DNA of 55,293 nt, taken from NCBI GenBank assembly GCA_001603595.1, contig LUZK01000062.1, positions 1 to 55,293 of the forward strand, in the 5' to 3' direction. The translations under genes were made by a program, and so were the position numbers. This document shows, piece by piece, positions 17,945 through 27,274 of this stretch (the first letter of the stretch is position 1; every line of letters starts with the position of its first letter). The notes below the pieces were generated by a model that did no database searches, was not told where the DNA came from, and worked only from the letters and a program-made list of their open reading frames with translations. Source of the DNA: Bacteroidales bacterium Bact_19. GTDB lineage: Bacteria > Bacteroidota > Bacteroidia > Bacteroidales > ML635J-15.

Positions 17945-20938
17945 ATGAGCGAAAATACGAATAACCCCTTTGAACTTCTGAAAATTGATGAAAATGAATT
18001 GCAGGATACTGAATTCGAGAAGTTGATGACTAAAAGAATATTAAAGGTGCTTTTAATATGCAATAATTATGATCATTTCATGCTCGAAGAAGATGGTAGG
18101 ATTGACGAACAGATTTTTAAAGAATACATGACTCTGGGCTTGAGATATCCACCAATGTTTATACGAGTTGATTCTGCTGAGGCTGCTTTTCATAGACTAA
18201 AAGCTAAAGATATTGACCTTGTCATTACAATGCTCAATATCCCAAATGCTAATGCTTTTGAATTGTCAAAAAAAATAAAGTCTAAATACAAAAAAATTCC
18301 CATAGTTATTCTAACCCCATTCTCCAGGGAAATTTCACAGCGAATCGAACGCGAAGATTTGAGTGCTATAGATTACGTTTTTTGCTGGCTTGGAAATCCT
18401 GATATCATGCTTGCCATAATAAAGCTGATAGAAGACAAAATGAATGCTAATCATGATATTCTGGAAATGGGAGTACAAACTGTGATTTTAGTCGAAGACA
18501 GCATAAGATACTATTCCAGCATTTTGCCTACTTTGTATAAAATATTTTTCATCCAGTCTCAAAGAGCAGCTATCGAAGGAGCTAATGAATTCCAGCAAAA
18601 CCTCAGAATGCGAGGACGTCCTAAAATTCTTCTTGCAACAAACTATAATCAAGCTGTATCGCTTTATAATAAATATAAGGAAAATGTTCTTGGTGTTATT
18701 TCTGATGTAAGATATAAAATCAATCGTCACACCGATAAACATGCAGGAGTAAAGTTATGCAATTATCTAAAAGAACAAGATGTTCACTTGCCTTTATTAT
18801 TGCTTTCGTCGGAAGGAGAAAACAAAGAACTAGCTTCCGAAATCGGAGTAGATTTTCTTGGAAAATATACAAAAAATTTCTCCTACGAACTCAGAAATTT
18901 TATAATTAAAAATTTCCATCTCGGAAGTTTTCATTTTTATTGTCCTGTAAAACAAAAAGTAATTGGAACTGCATCAAGTTTAAAGTCTTTTCAGGAACTT
19001 ATACTCAAAATTTCACCCGAATGTTTGGAATATCACGTCAAACGTAATCATATAACTAAGTGGTTTAATTCACGAAGTCTTTTTTCTCTTGCCCGAAAAT
19101 TTAAGTATCTTACAGTAGATGATTTTAATACCATTGAAGATATTCGTCAGTTTATTTATATGGCGATATCTCAATACCGTTTAAATTCAGGACGAGGCAT
19201 AATAACGAAGTTTGAACAAAATACTTTCGACAATTATTCAATTTTCACTCGTATAGGGGATGGATATATTGGTGGCAAGGCAAGGGGTTTAGCTTTTTCG
19301 GATTTATTGATAAAAAAATATCGTTTACGAAAGAAATATCCCGGCATTACAATTACTATACCTCGAACTACAATTCTTTGTACAGATATTTTCGATGAAT
19401 TTATGGAATCAAATAATCTGTACGAAGTCGGGTTATCGAATTTATCTGATGAGGAAATTTTAAGAAGGTTTGTCGAAGTTCGATTGCCAAACAGAATTTT
19501 CTCGAGTTTGTACTCATTTATCAGTTTGACGAACAATCCAATCGCAGTAAGGTCTTCGAGTCGGTTGGAAGATTCTCATTATCAGCCGTTTGCCGGTGTG
19601 TATAGTACTTACATGGTGCCAAATGCCGGAGATGACAAACATCTTACAATAAAAATACTTACCGAGGCAATTAAGAGTGTATATGCCTCGGTATTCTTTA
19701 AAGATTCCAAAGCATATATGACAGCAACTTCAAACGTAATTGATGAAGAAAAAATGGGAGTTGTATTGCAGGATGTTTGCGGAACTGCTTACGGAGATAG
19801 ATTTTATCCCACTTTTTCGGGCGTTGCCCGGTCAATAAATTTTTATCCCATTGCTCCCGAAAAAGCAGAAGAAGGAATTGTAAATGTTGCTTTAGGACTT
19901 GGAAAACATATAGTTGATGGAGAGAAATCCTTACGTTTTTCACCACGGCATCCCGAAAGAATAATACAGCTTTCAAGTCCCGAAATGGCTATGAGAGATA
20001 CTCAAAAAACTTTTTATGCATTAAAACTCGACCCACATTTATTCACTCCTTCAATTTTTGAAAATATTAATATGATTAAACTACCCATTGAGGAGGCTCA
20101 TAAAGATGGAACTTTAAAATATATCGGCTCTACTTACGATTTTCAGAATAATATTATCAAAGATAATGTTAATTATGATGGAATTAAACTGGTAACTTTT
20201 GCAAAGATTCTTAAGTACAATACTTTTCCATTGTGTGACATTCTTAACGAATTTATGGAAATCGGTAAGAAAGAAATGAATAATCATATTGAAATAGAAT
20301 TTGCAGTTAATTTTCCAAAAAATCCAAACGAAGATATTGTTTTTAGTTTGTTGCAAATTCGTCCTATTATCGAAACTGACCAGAATGTTACGGTAGATAT
20401 TGATAAAGTGAATTTATCCAGAACCATTTTATTTTCTGAATCTGTTTTAGGAAATGGAATTTATGGCGGAATCAGAGATATAATTTATATAAAGCCTGAA
20501 ACATTTAATTCTCTGAATAATCCAAAAATGGTTGATATAATAGATGGTTTAAACCGCAAGTTTATCAAAGAAGAAAAAAATTATATTTTAATTGGTCCCG
20601 GTAGGTGGGGCTCATCTGACTATGCTCTTGGTATTCCGGTGAAGTGGTCTAATATTTCAATGGCTCGCGTAATTGTAGAATCTGGCTTAGCTAATTATAG
20701 AATTGACCCCAGTCAGGGAACTCATTTTTTCCACAATTTAACTTCATTCAGGGTGGCATACTTTACAATAAATCCTTACATAAACGATGGTTACTATGAT
20801 GTGGATTTTTTAAATTCAATTCCGGCAGTTTACGAAGACGAATTTATGCGGCATGTTAAATTTAAAGAGGAACTTTTAATAGAAGTTGATGGTAGATTAA
20901 GCAGAGGAATTGTGCATAAACCCAAAAATAATAATTAA
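17945..20938 (+). CDS. Receiver-domain protein fused to a PEP-synthase-like ATP-grasp domain
   Basis: A 997-residue cytoplasmic protein. Residues about 30-160 form a receiver-like domain that lacks the phospho-acceptor Asp (DLVITMLNIPN instead of D at the usual site). Residues about 178-325 form a second receiver-like domain with VLVED and VISDVRY, where an Asp is retained. From about 430 to 790 comes an ATP-grasp domain of the PEP synthase/pyruvate phosphate dikinase type: GGKARGL (443-449), AVRSSSRLEDS, and a later ALGLGKHIVDGEKS. The C-terminal 170 residues contain a distinct GPGRWGSS segment (about 884). The phosphohistidine swivel domain (usual TxGGxxxHxA) and the PEP-binding barrel are both absent, so it is not a classic dikinase. 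It probably phosphorylates or senses something in a signalling role; the substrate is unknown. A response regulator follows 22 bases later. Confidence 0.8.
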   Translation: MSENTNNPFELLKIDENELQDTEFEKLMTKRILKVLLICNNYDHFMLEEDGRIDEQIFKEYMTLGLRYPPMFIRVDSAEAAFHRLKAKDIDLVITMLNIPNANAFELSKKIKSKYKKIPIVILTPFSREISQRIEREDLSAIDYVFCWLGNPDIMLAIIKLIEDKMNANHDILEMGVQTVILVEDSIRYYSSILPTLYKIFFIQSQRAAIEGANEFQQNLRMRGRPKILLATNYNQAVSLYNKYKENVLGVISDVRYKINRHTDKHAGVKLCNYLKEQDVHLPLLLLSSEGENKELASEIGVDFLGKYTKNFSYELRNFIIKNFHLGSFHFYCPVKQKVIGTASSLKSFQELILKISPECLEYHVKRNHITKWFNSRSLFSLARKFKYLTVDDFNTIEDIRQFIYMAISQYRLNSGRGIITKFEQNTFDNYSIFTRIGDGYIGGKARGLAFSDLLIKKYRLRKKYPGITITIPRTTILCTDIFDEFMESNNLYEVGLSNLSDEEILRRFVEVRLPNRIFSSLYSFISLTNNPIAVRSSSRLEDSHYQPFAGVYSTYMVPNAGDDKHLTIKILTEAIKSVYASVFFKDSKAYMTATSNVIDEEKMGVVLQDVCGTAYGDRFYPTFSGVARSINFYPIAPEKAEEGIVNVALGLGKHIVDGEKSLRFSPRHPERIIQLSSPEMAMRDTQKTFYALKLDPHLFTPSIFENINMIKLPIEEAHKDGTLKYIGSTYDFQNNIIKDNVNYDGIKLVTFAKILKYNTFPLCDILNEFMEIGKKEMNNHIEIEFAVNFPKNPNEDIVFSLLQIRPIIETDQNVTVDIDKVNLSRTILFSESVLGNGIYGGIRDIIYIKPETFNSLNNPKMVDIIDGLNRKFIKEEKNYILIGPGRWGSSDYALGIPVKWSNISMARVIVESGLANYRIDPSQGTHFFHNLTSFRVAYFTINPYINDGYYDVDFLNSIPAVYEDEFMRHVKFKEELLIEVDGRLSRGIVHKPKNNN

Positions 20939-20960
20939 ATTTGTTACAAAAATATTACTT

Positions 20961-22121
20961 ATGGGGAAAATATTGATTATAGATGACGAAAGGAGCATCA
21001 GAAATACTTTGAAAGATATACTGAGTTTTGAAAAACATCATGTTGATACAGCCGAGGATGGAATAATCGGATTAAAAATGATTGAAGAAAACGAGTATGA
21101 TGTTATCTTTTGTGATATAAAGATGCCTCAAATGGACGGGATTGAAGTGTTGGAGAAAATTATTGAAACACATCCTGAAATTCCCGTGGTAATGATTTCG
21201 GGTCATGGTAATATTGATACTGCTGTTGAAGCCATTAAAAAAGGAGCTTTTGATTATATTGCAAAGCCATTGGATTTAAACAGAATTATGGTTACCTTGC
21301 GGAATGCTTTGGATAAAAATAATCTTGTCGTTCAGACAAAAACTCTGAAAAGCAAGGTTGATGTTCGTTATCAAATGATTGGAGAATCACCTGCAATAAA
21401 AAAGGTTAAAGAAATAATCGAAAAGGTTGCACCTACTGATGCCAGAGTTTTAATAACGGGTGAAAACGGCACGGGAAAAGAGGTTGTTGCCCGATGGATT
21501 CACGAAAAATCAAATCGATCAAAAGCTCCTTTTGTTGAAGTGAATTGTGCAGCAATTCCTTCCGAACTTATCGAAAGCGAACTTTTCGGGCATGAAAAAG
21601 GTGCATTTACTTCGGCAATAAAACAACGAAAGGGCAAATTTGAACAAGCAGAAGGTGGAACAATTTTTCTCGACGAAATAGGGGATATGAGCCTATCCGC
21701 TCAAGCTAAAGTATTGAGAGTGCTTCAGGAAAATAAGATATCGCGTGTCGGTAGCGACAAAGATATAAGCGTAAATGTTCGTGTAATTGCTGCTACTAAT
21801 AAAAACTTACAGGAAGAAATAAAAAAGGGAAATTTCCGCGAGGATTTATATCATCGTTTAAGCGTAATTTTAATAAATGTTCCCCCGCTTAATGAACGTC
21901 TCGAAGATATTCCTTTGCTGGTAGAGCATTTCATTGAACTAACCTGCAACGAACAAAATGTTGCAAAGAAAAAAATTACCGACGAAGCAATTGAAGAATT
22001 AAAGAAAATTAAATGGACCGGAAATATCCGTGAGCTTAGAAATGTTATCGAACGCCTTGTAATATTGTGCGGACCTGTTATTAATGCCGAAGATGTAAAA
22101 ATTTATGCCAGACCTTTATAA
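20961..22121 (+). CDS. NtrC-type response regulator without DNA-binding domain
   Basis: A 386-residue two-domain protein: receiver (residues 1-120, acidic pocket Asp8/Asp9, phospho-acceptor Asp52 in FCDIKMP, and a conserved Lys in IAKPL) plus a sigma-54 AAA+ domain (Walker A GENGTGKE near 167, sigma-54 loop GAFTSA, Walker B IFLDEI). The chain ends in ...[14 protein letters not shown] immediately after the AAA+ domain, so the Fis-type helix-turn-helix is missing. The start is the ATG at 20961; the longer frame from 20910 overlaps the previous gene. The aspartase gene begins inside its last codons, so the short C-terminus is not caused by a visible frameshift. It may act from solution on RpoN, as in FlgR-like activators that lack a DNA-binding domain. 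Confidence 0.9.
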   Translation: MGKILIIDDERSIRNTLKDILSFEKHHVDTAEDGIIGLKMIEENEYDVIFCDIKMPQMDGIEVLEKIIETHPEIPVVMISGHGNIDTAVEAIKKGAFDYIAKPLDLNRIMVTLRNALDKNNLVVQTKTLKSKVDVRYQMIGESPAIKKVKEIIEKVAPTDARVLITGENGTGKEVVARWIHEKSNRSKAPFVEVNCAAIPSELIESELFGHEKGAFTSAIKQRKGKFEQAEGGTIFLDEIGDMSLSAQAKVLRVLQENKISRVGSDKDISVNVRVIAATNKNLQEEIKKGNFREDLYHRLSVILINVPPLNERLEDIPLLVEHFIELTCNEQNVAKKKITDEAIEELKKIKWTGNIRELRNVIERLVILCGPVINAEDVKIYARPL

Positions 22122-23559
22122 CAACACACGAAAAGAAAAAGATTATTTAGGAGAACTTGATATTCCTGCTGATGCTCTTTATGGCATAAACGCTCTTAGA
22201 GCATACCGAAATTTTGAAAATTCGGAAAAATTCGATATAGATTGGTATAAAGCAGTTGGAACAGTAAAGTTAGCATGTTATCAAACCTACAGAAAGTTAA
22301 AGAAAAATGTACTTGCAAATATTCCTTCCGAAATAATAAAAATTGATTTTTTCGCTGATGAAGTAATTGATGCCCTGGAAAAAGCTGCTGGCGAAGTTTC
22401 CGAAGGAAAACATTTTGAGCATTTTATTGTTCCTGCAATTCAAGGAGGGGCAGGGACAAGTATAAACATGAATGTAAATGAGATTATTGCTAATCGTGGA
22501 CTACAAATTTTAGGATATAAACCCGGAGATTATTCCAAAATTGATCCGTTTATACATGCAAATGTTTTTCAATCCACCAATGATGTTATTCCAACCTCGT
22601 TAAAAGTTGCGGTTTTGCAGCTGCTTAATTCTCTTGAAGAAGAAATTAATAAAACACGTTTTTTAGCCGAAGAACTCGAACGAAAATATAGAAATGTACT
22701 GAGAATGGGATATACTCAGTTGCAGGCAGCTGTGCCTTCGAGCTATGGCAAACTTTTCAGTACCTATAACGATGCCTTGTCGCGAGACTGGTGGCGAGTC
22801 TCGAAATGTTTCGAACGAATTAAAACTGTTAATTTAGGTGGAGGAGCTATTGGTACCGGCATTGCAATACCTAGATATTTTATTATGGAGGTTTCCAAAA
22901 ACCTTCAGCACATTACAGGATTGCCAATTACACGAAGTGAAAATATGTGTGATACAACCTCTAATCAAGATAGTTATGTTGAGATTCATGCAACCTTAAA
23001 ATCCCATGCTGTAAATCTTGAAAAGCAAGCATCCGATATTAGACTCTTAGCTTCCGATATTTCGAGGGAAGCCTTGAAAATACAACCTCGACAGGTGGGG
23101 AGCTCTATTATGCCGGGGAAAATAAATCCTGTAATTTCCGAGTTTATAATTAGTATTGCTCATAAAGTATATGCAAATGATATTCTGATTTCCAATCTTT
23201 GCGGACAATCTTGCCTCGAACTCAATGCTTACATGCCTTCAATAGGAAAATCACTTATTGAGAGTTTAAAATTGTTGATAGCAGCTAACCGTAGTTATCG
23301 CCAATTTTTGCTTTCGGGTATTGAAATTGACAAAAATCTTTCTTTAAACTCAGTTTTGTCGAATCCCTCCATCACCGTTGTTTTAGTTCCAATTTTAGGT
23401 TACAGAAAAGCCACGGAATTTGCTATCATTATGAAAAATTATGGGATTGATATTGTTGAATTGAATAAAAAGTTTAATTTTGTTGATGAAAAATTATTGG
23501 AAAGTTTATTAAATCCCGAAAATCTATTGAAAGAAGGTTTTTCGTTTAAAGAAGGATGA
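22105..23559 (+). CDS. aspA: Aspartate ammonia-lyase (aspartase/fumarase superfamily)
   Basis: A 484-residue enzyme of the aspartase/fumarase fold that would convert aspartate to fumarate and ammonia. The family signature GSSIMPGKINP (about residues 331-341) is intact, including the catalytic serine. The N-terminus EKDYLGELDIPADALYGIN is typical of aspartases. Other visible signature stretches are GGAGTSINMN and HANVFQSTNDV. The ATG at 22105 overlaps the response regulator by 17 bases. The cotH-like gene starts 1 base after its stop. Fumarase C is a possible alternative, but the size and N-terminus favour aspartase. Its position within a regulatory/CotH-VTC run is odd. Confidence 0.85.
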   Translation: MPDLYNNTRKEKDYLGELDIPADALYGINALRAYRNFENSEKFDIDWYKAVGTVKLACYQTYRKLKKNVLANIPSEIIKIDFFADEVIDALEKAAGEVSEGKHFEHFIVPAIQGGAGTSINMNVNEIIANRGLQILGYKPGDYSKIDPFIHANVFQSTNDVIPTSLKVAVLQLLNSLEEEINKTRFLAEELERKYRNVLRMGYTQLQAAVPSSYGKLFSTYNDALSRDWWRVSKCFERIKTVNLGGGAIGTGIAIPRYFIMEVSKNLQHITGLPITRSENMCDTTSNQDSYVEIHATLKSHAVNLEKQASDIRLLASDISREALKIQPRQVGSSIMPGKINPVISEFIISIAHKVYANDILISNLCGQSCLELNAYMPSIGKSLIESLKLLIAANRSYRQFLLSGIEIDKNLSLNSVLSNPSITVVLVPILGYRKATEFAIIMKNYGIDIVELNKKFNFVDEKLLESLLNPENLLKEGFSFKEG

Positions 23560-23560
23560 T

Positions 23561-26500
23561 ATGAGAATAAATGAAAAAGACAGATTTGATAAGATAAAAC
23601 AATTTCTTAAGAGGACCCGAGAGTTTCAGATATTATTTTTTTTGTTTGCATTGTTAGGGATACTGATATATATTTATTCCAATAATATTGATTCTGATAG
23701 CGAATTTTTATCTTGTGATTTTGAAAATTTTGATGTTTCAAACGAAAAGATAGATTTTCGAACAAATAAAATTCTAAATACATTAACAATTAAAAATGCA
23801 TCTGTAACAGATGAGGAGGCTTTTTCAGGGAAGCATTCCATCAAAATAATTAACAGTGAGTTTGTTAATCTCTATGCAATTAGAGGTGTGCATCCTAATG
23901 AATTATATTCTGTAACAATATTGCGAAAAGGAGGTTCTGCAGGATTGGTTGTACAGGAAGATAAGGCGGAAAATCCTGAACTTTACAAATTTTCCAATCA
24001 TATTTTAGATACACTCCCCAATGGATGGGGAAGGATTTCTGTGCAAATTCGTATTCCAAATAATTTTAAAGGGAATGTTTTAAAAATTTATATATGGAAT
24101 CCTAAAAAAGAACCGGGATATTTTGATGATTTTAGTATAAAAAAGATTAAAAAAAATAGAATGAGTTTTCCTGAGTTTAAGGATATTGAACCATTGTATA
24201 TTTTTATCGAAGATAAAGAATTTAATAAACTAAGGAAAATAAGAGAAAAAGCTTTTGAAAGAGGAATTTTGATTACAGAAGAGGGTAGCTTTGTTAGAGC
24301 ACTTATTGTATATGAAGGGCATTTTATGCGTGCTAAGATAAGGTTTAAAGGCGATTGGCTCGACCACCTTGAAGGAGATAAATGGTCGTTTCGAATTAAA
24401 CTTATTGAGGATGCATGGAAAGGAATGACTACTTTTTCTATTCAATCGCCTGATAGCAGATCTTATTTACTTGAATGGTTATTTCATAAAATTGCCCTTG
24501 ACAAAGGAATTCTCACTACAAATTACGGTTTTGTTCCGGTTTATATAAATAATAGTCCTTATGGAATTTATGTTTACGAGGAGCATTTTGATAAAATTTT
24601 ATTAGAAAGTAAAAAAAGAAGAGAAGCTCCTATTTTGTCATTAAATGAAGAAAGAATGTGGAATAGAAGAATATTGGATTTAAATAGCCAAGAAGAATTT
24701 TTATTAGCATCTGCATATCCCGAAGCATTCAAAATGAGCACGACTATGGGAGATGAAGGATTATATAATTGTTTTATAATTGGACAGAATTTGCTAGAAT
24801 CATTCAAACAAGGTGAATTAACTGCCTCTGAGGTTTTTGATATCCCAAAAACGGCAAAGTATTTTGCTTACATGTCTAAATTTGGAGCTTACCACGGAGC
24901 TATTTGGCATAATATAAGGTTTTATTATAACCCGGTAATTTCCAAACTTGAACCGATTGCTTATGATTGTTATTCAAATTGGGGTATTAATAATTGGGGA
25001 TTAAAAGAGATTTTAGGATATTATCAAAAAAATGATAATTTTACTTTTATCTCTGGTTTATATTTAGGCTTTTTTGAAGATGATAATTTTAGAAAACAAT
25101 ATTATAAAGAATTACAAAAACTCCAAGGAAATATTATTCAAGAATATTATAAAAAGTACGAAAGCGAACTTACATATTATGAAAATTTAATTAAAAGAGA
25201 ATATCTTGGATATGTTTTTGACAGAGATCATTTAATTAAACATTCTTTTGTTATTGATTCGATTTTTTCTAAGTTGAGCAATGATATTTCGGATAAAAAT
25301 TATATTGATTTTATAAAAAACAAAAAACTGGCTGTAAAGAGTAAGTTTAACAGTGATATAAAAAAAGAATATTTTTCAGATTATGTGAGGTTTTATAAAA
25401 ATTCAGATAATGAATTAGGCGTAATAGTAAATTATCATTTTAATATTGATATTATTGGTTTTGGTGATGCCGATAAAATAAGAAAATCCACAAAAATTGA
25501 ATTGAAAAATAAGTTAAATACTAATTTCTATAAAAATACAATTAAATTGGACGAAATTCTAAATAAAAACTATGAATATGTTTATTTTACCACTCCTGAA
25601 TATCCCGGAATGGTTTACAGATCTAAAATAATTCCATGGCCAATGCCAGTAGCTTTTAGTCCAAGAAAACAATTTGAAGAAACTGCGATTATTTTAAATC
25701 AGTATTTTAAACATACAAATAATGAAATCAGAATTTTTGGGAAGAAGAAGTTTGACAAAAATATTTATATACCTGATGGTTATAAAGTTTTCATAGAGCC
25801 AGGTACAGAGATTGATCTGATAAACAATGCCGCGTTTGTTTCTAATTCTCCGATTTTTGCTGAAGGAACTGAAGAAAAACCCATAAAAATACATTCATCA
25901 GACGGAACCGGAAATGGCTTCACTGTTTTACAGGCCAAAGACAAATCTATTTTTAAAAATGGTATTTTTGAAAATTTAAATACATTGAATTATAAGGGTT
26001 GGCAATTAACGGGAGCAGTTACTTTTTATGAATCTGATGTAGAGTTTTATAATTGTAACTTCAGAAATAATCATTGCGAAGACTTTTTGAACACCATAAG
26101 AAGTCAATTCTTACTCAACAATTGCATAATGGAGAATACTTTTTCTGATGCGTTTGATTCTGATTTTTGTCGTGGTAAAGTAGTTGGCTGTAAATTTATT
26201 AATTCTGGAAATGATGCAATAGATTTTTCTACAAGTAATGTAGAGATTTTGAATTGTAAAATTATAAAGGCCGGCGATAAAGGAATAAGTATGGGAGAAA
26301 AATCTGTTGCAGCTGTTGTAAATACTCAAATAGAACAGGTTAATATTGGAATTGCTTCAAAAGACCTTTCGGAAATTAAAGCAAGAGACATAAAAATAAA
26401 GAATAGTAATTATGGATTTGTGCTTTTACAGAAAAAACCGGAATTCGGTCCCGCAAAAATAATTGCTGAGAAAATTGTGATGCAAAAAGTTAAAACAGAA

Positions 26501-26587
26501 CACAAGGTTGAAGAAAGCTCTGTTTTAGAATTGAACGAAAAAAAAATAGAAGGAAAAAATAAGAATTTAAAAATGTATTTTTACTAA
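23561..26587 (+). CDS. CotH-kinase-type membrane protein with C-terminal beta-helix
   Basis: A 1008-residue protein with one N-terminal membrane helix (about residues 28-45), so the bulk is probably outside the cytoplasm. A carbohydrate-binding-like beta-sandwich may occupy 60-200. The CotH domain spans about 205-480, recognisable by MRAKIRFKGDWLDH, SPYGIYVYEEHFD and the active-site-like AYDCYSNWG (Asp near 469). From about 730 to 990 there are short repeated strands with Asn ladders (NCNFRNNH, NNCIMENTF, GCKFINSGNDAIDF), a right-handed parallel beta-helix. CotH proteins are atypical kinases in the bacterial families studied. It is in an operon with DUF4956 and VTC genes, an association known from other bacteria; the substrate here is unknown. 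Confidence 0.82.
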   Translation: MRINEKDRFDKIKQFLKRTREFQILFFLFALLGILIYIYSNNIDSDSEFLSCDFENFDVSNEKIDFRTNKILNTLTIKNASVTDEEAFSGKHSIKIINSEFVNLYAIRGVHPNELYSVTILRKGGSAGLVVQEDKAENPELYKFSNHILDTLPNGWGRISVQIRIPNNFKGNVLKIYIWNPKKEPGYFDDFSIKKIKKNRMSFPEFKDIEPLYIFIEDKEFNKLRKIREKAFERGILITEEGSFVRALIVYEGHFMRAKIRFKGDWLDHLEGDKWSFRIKLIEDAWKGMTTFSIQSPDSRSYLLEWLFHKIALDKGILTTNYGFVPVYINNSPYGIYVYEEHFDKILLESKKRREAPILSLNEERMWNRRILDLNSQEEFLLASAYPEAFKMSTTMGDEGLYNCFIIGQNLLESFKQGELTASEVFDIPKTAKYFAYMSKFGAYHGAIWHNIRFYYNPVISKLEPIAYDCYSNWGINNWGLKEILGYYQKNDNFTFISGLYLGFFEDDNFRKQYYKELQKLQGNIIQEYYKKYESELTYYENLIKREYLGYVFDRDHLIKHSFVIDSIFSKLSNDISDKNYIDFIKNKKLAVKSKFNSDIKKEYFSDYVRFYKNSDNELGVIVNYHFNIDIIGFGDADKIRKSTKIELKNKLNTNFYKNTIKLDEILNKNYEYVYFTTPEYPGMVYRSKIIPWPMPVAFSPRKQFEETAIILNQYFKHTNNEIRIFGKKKFDKNIYIPDGYKVFIEPGTEIDLINNAAFVSNSPIFAEGTEEKPIKIHSSDGTGNGFTVLQAKDKSIFKNGIFENLNTLNYKGWQLTGAVTFYESDVEFYNCNFRNNHCEDFLNTIRSQFLLNNCIMENTFSDAFDSDFCRGKVVGCKFINSGNDAIDFSTSNVEILNCKIIKAGDKGISMGEKSVAAVVNTQIEQVNIGIASKDLSEIKARDIKIKNSNYGFVLLQKKPEFGPAKIIAEKIVMQKVKTEHKVEESSVLELNEKKIEGKNKNLKMYFY

Positions 26588-26602
26588 TTAAAAATTTTTA
26601 TT

Positions 26603-27274
26603 ATGAATAGTTACGAAAAAATTTTACAGTATTTTAATTTTACTCCAAAGGAAATAGACGTTAATATGTTTATTGTTAACGCGGCCTTAGTGATTGTAAT
26701 GGCTTTAATTCTTGAAATGACCTACAGGCGTTGTGCTCAAAGTTTGTCGAACAAGAGTCAGTTTGCGTATAATTTTGTTATGGTTTCGTTAATAACAATG
26801 TTGATAATCACATTGGTAGGCAGCTCTGTTGCTTTGTCGTTGGGTTTGGTAGGTGCTTTGTCAATAGTTCGTTACAGGGCAGCGATAAAGGAGCCTGAAG
26901 AATTAACATATTTGTTTCTTACAATAGGTTTAGGTTTGGGAATGGGAGCTAATCAGCCTATAGTAACCATAATAGCATTTTTGATAATTGTATCTATAAT
27001 TTGGATAAGGTATTTTATCCGTCCCGTAAATAAGTTATTGGCTTATAATATGTTGGTGAGCCTTTCAAAACCAAAACCGGGTGACATGGAAAAAGTCATC
27101 GGAATTATAAATTTATATTTTCCAAAAGCAAATCTACGCCGGTTCGATGAAAATACAGAAATTTTGGAACTTGCATTTAGAGTAAAGGTTAAAAATCTTG
27201 AATTGCTCACAAACTGTAAAAACGAGATTTTGAAAATAGAAAATAGCTCTGTCTCATTTGTTGACATTAAATAA
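26603..27274 (+). CDS. DUF4956 membrane protein
   Basis: A 223-residue protein with an N-terminal helix and three or four membrane segments (about 22-40, 55-78, 100-120 and 122-140). The signature SLGLVGALSIVRYRAAIKEP identifies DUF4956, a family that frequently neighbours VTC polyphosphate-polymerase genes. The C-terminal 80 residues are a soluble alpha/beta domain. The stop codon overlaps the VTC start by one base (TAATG), implying coupled translation. It may form the membrane channel or anchor for the neighbouring VTC protein; that role is inferred from analogy with the membrane domain of yeast VTC. Confidence 0.85.
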   Translation: MNSYEKILQYFNFTPKEIDVNMFIVNAALVIVMALILEMTYRRCAQSLSNKSQFAYNFVMVSLITMLIITLVGSSVALSLGLVGALSIVRYRAAIKEPEELTYLFLTIGLGLGMGANQPIVTIIAFLIIVSIIWIRYFIRPVNKLLAYNMLVSLSKPKPGDMEKVIGIINLYFPKANLRRFDENTEILELAFRVKVKNLELLTNCKNEILKIENSSVSFVDIK

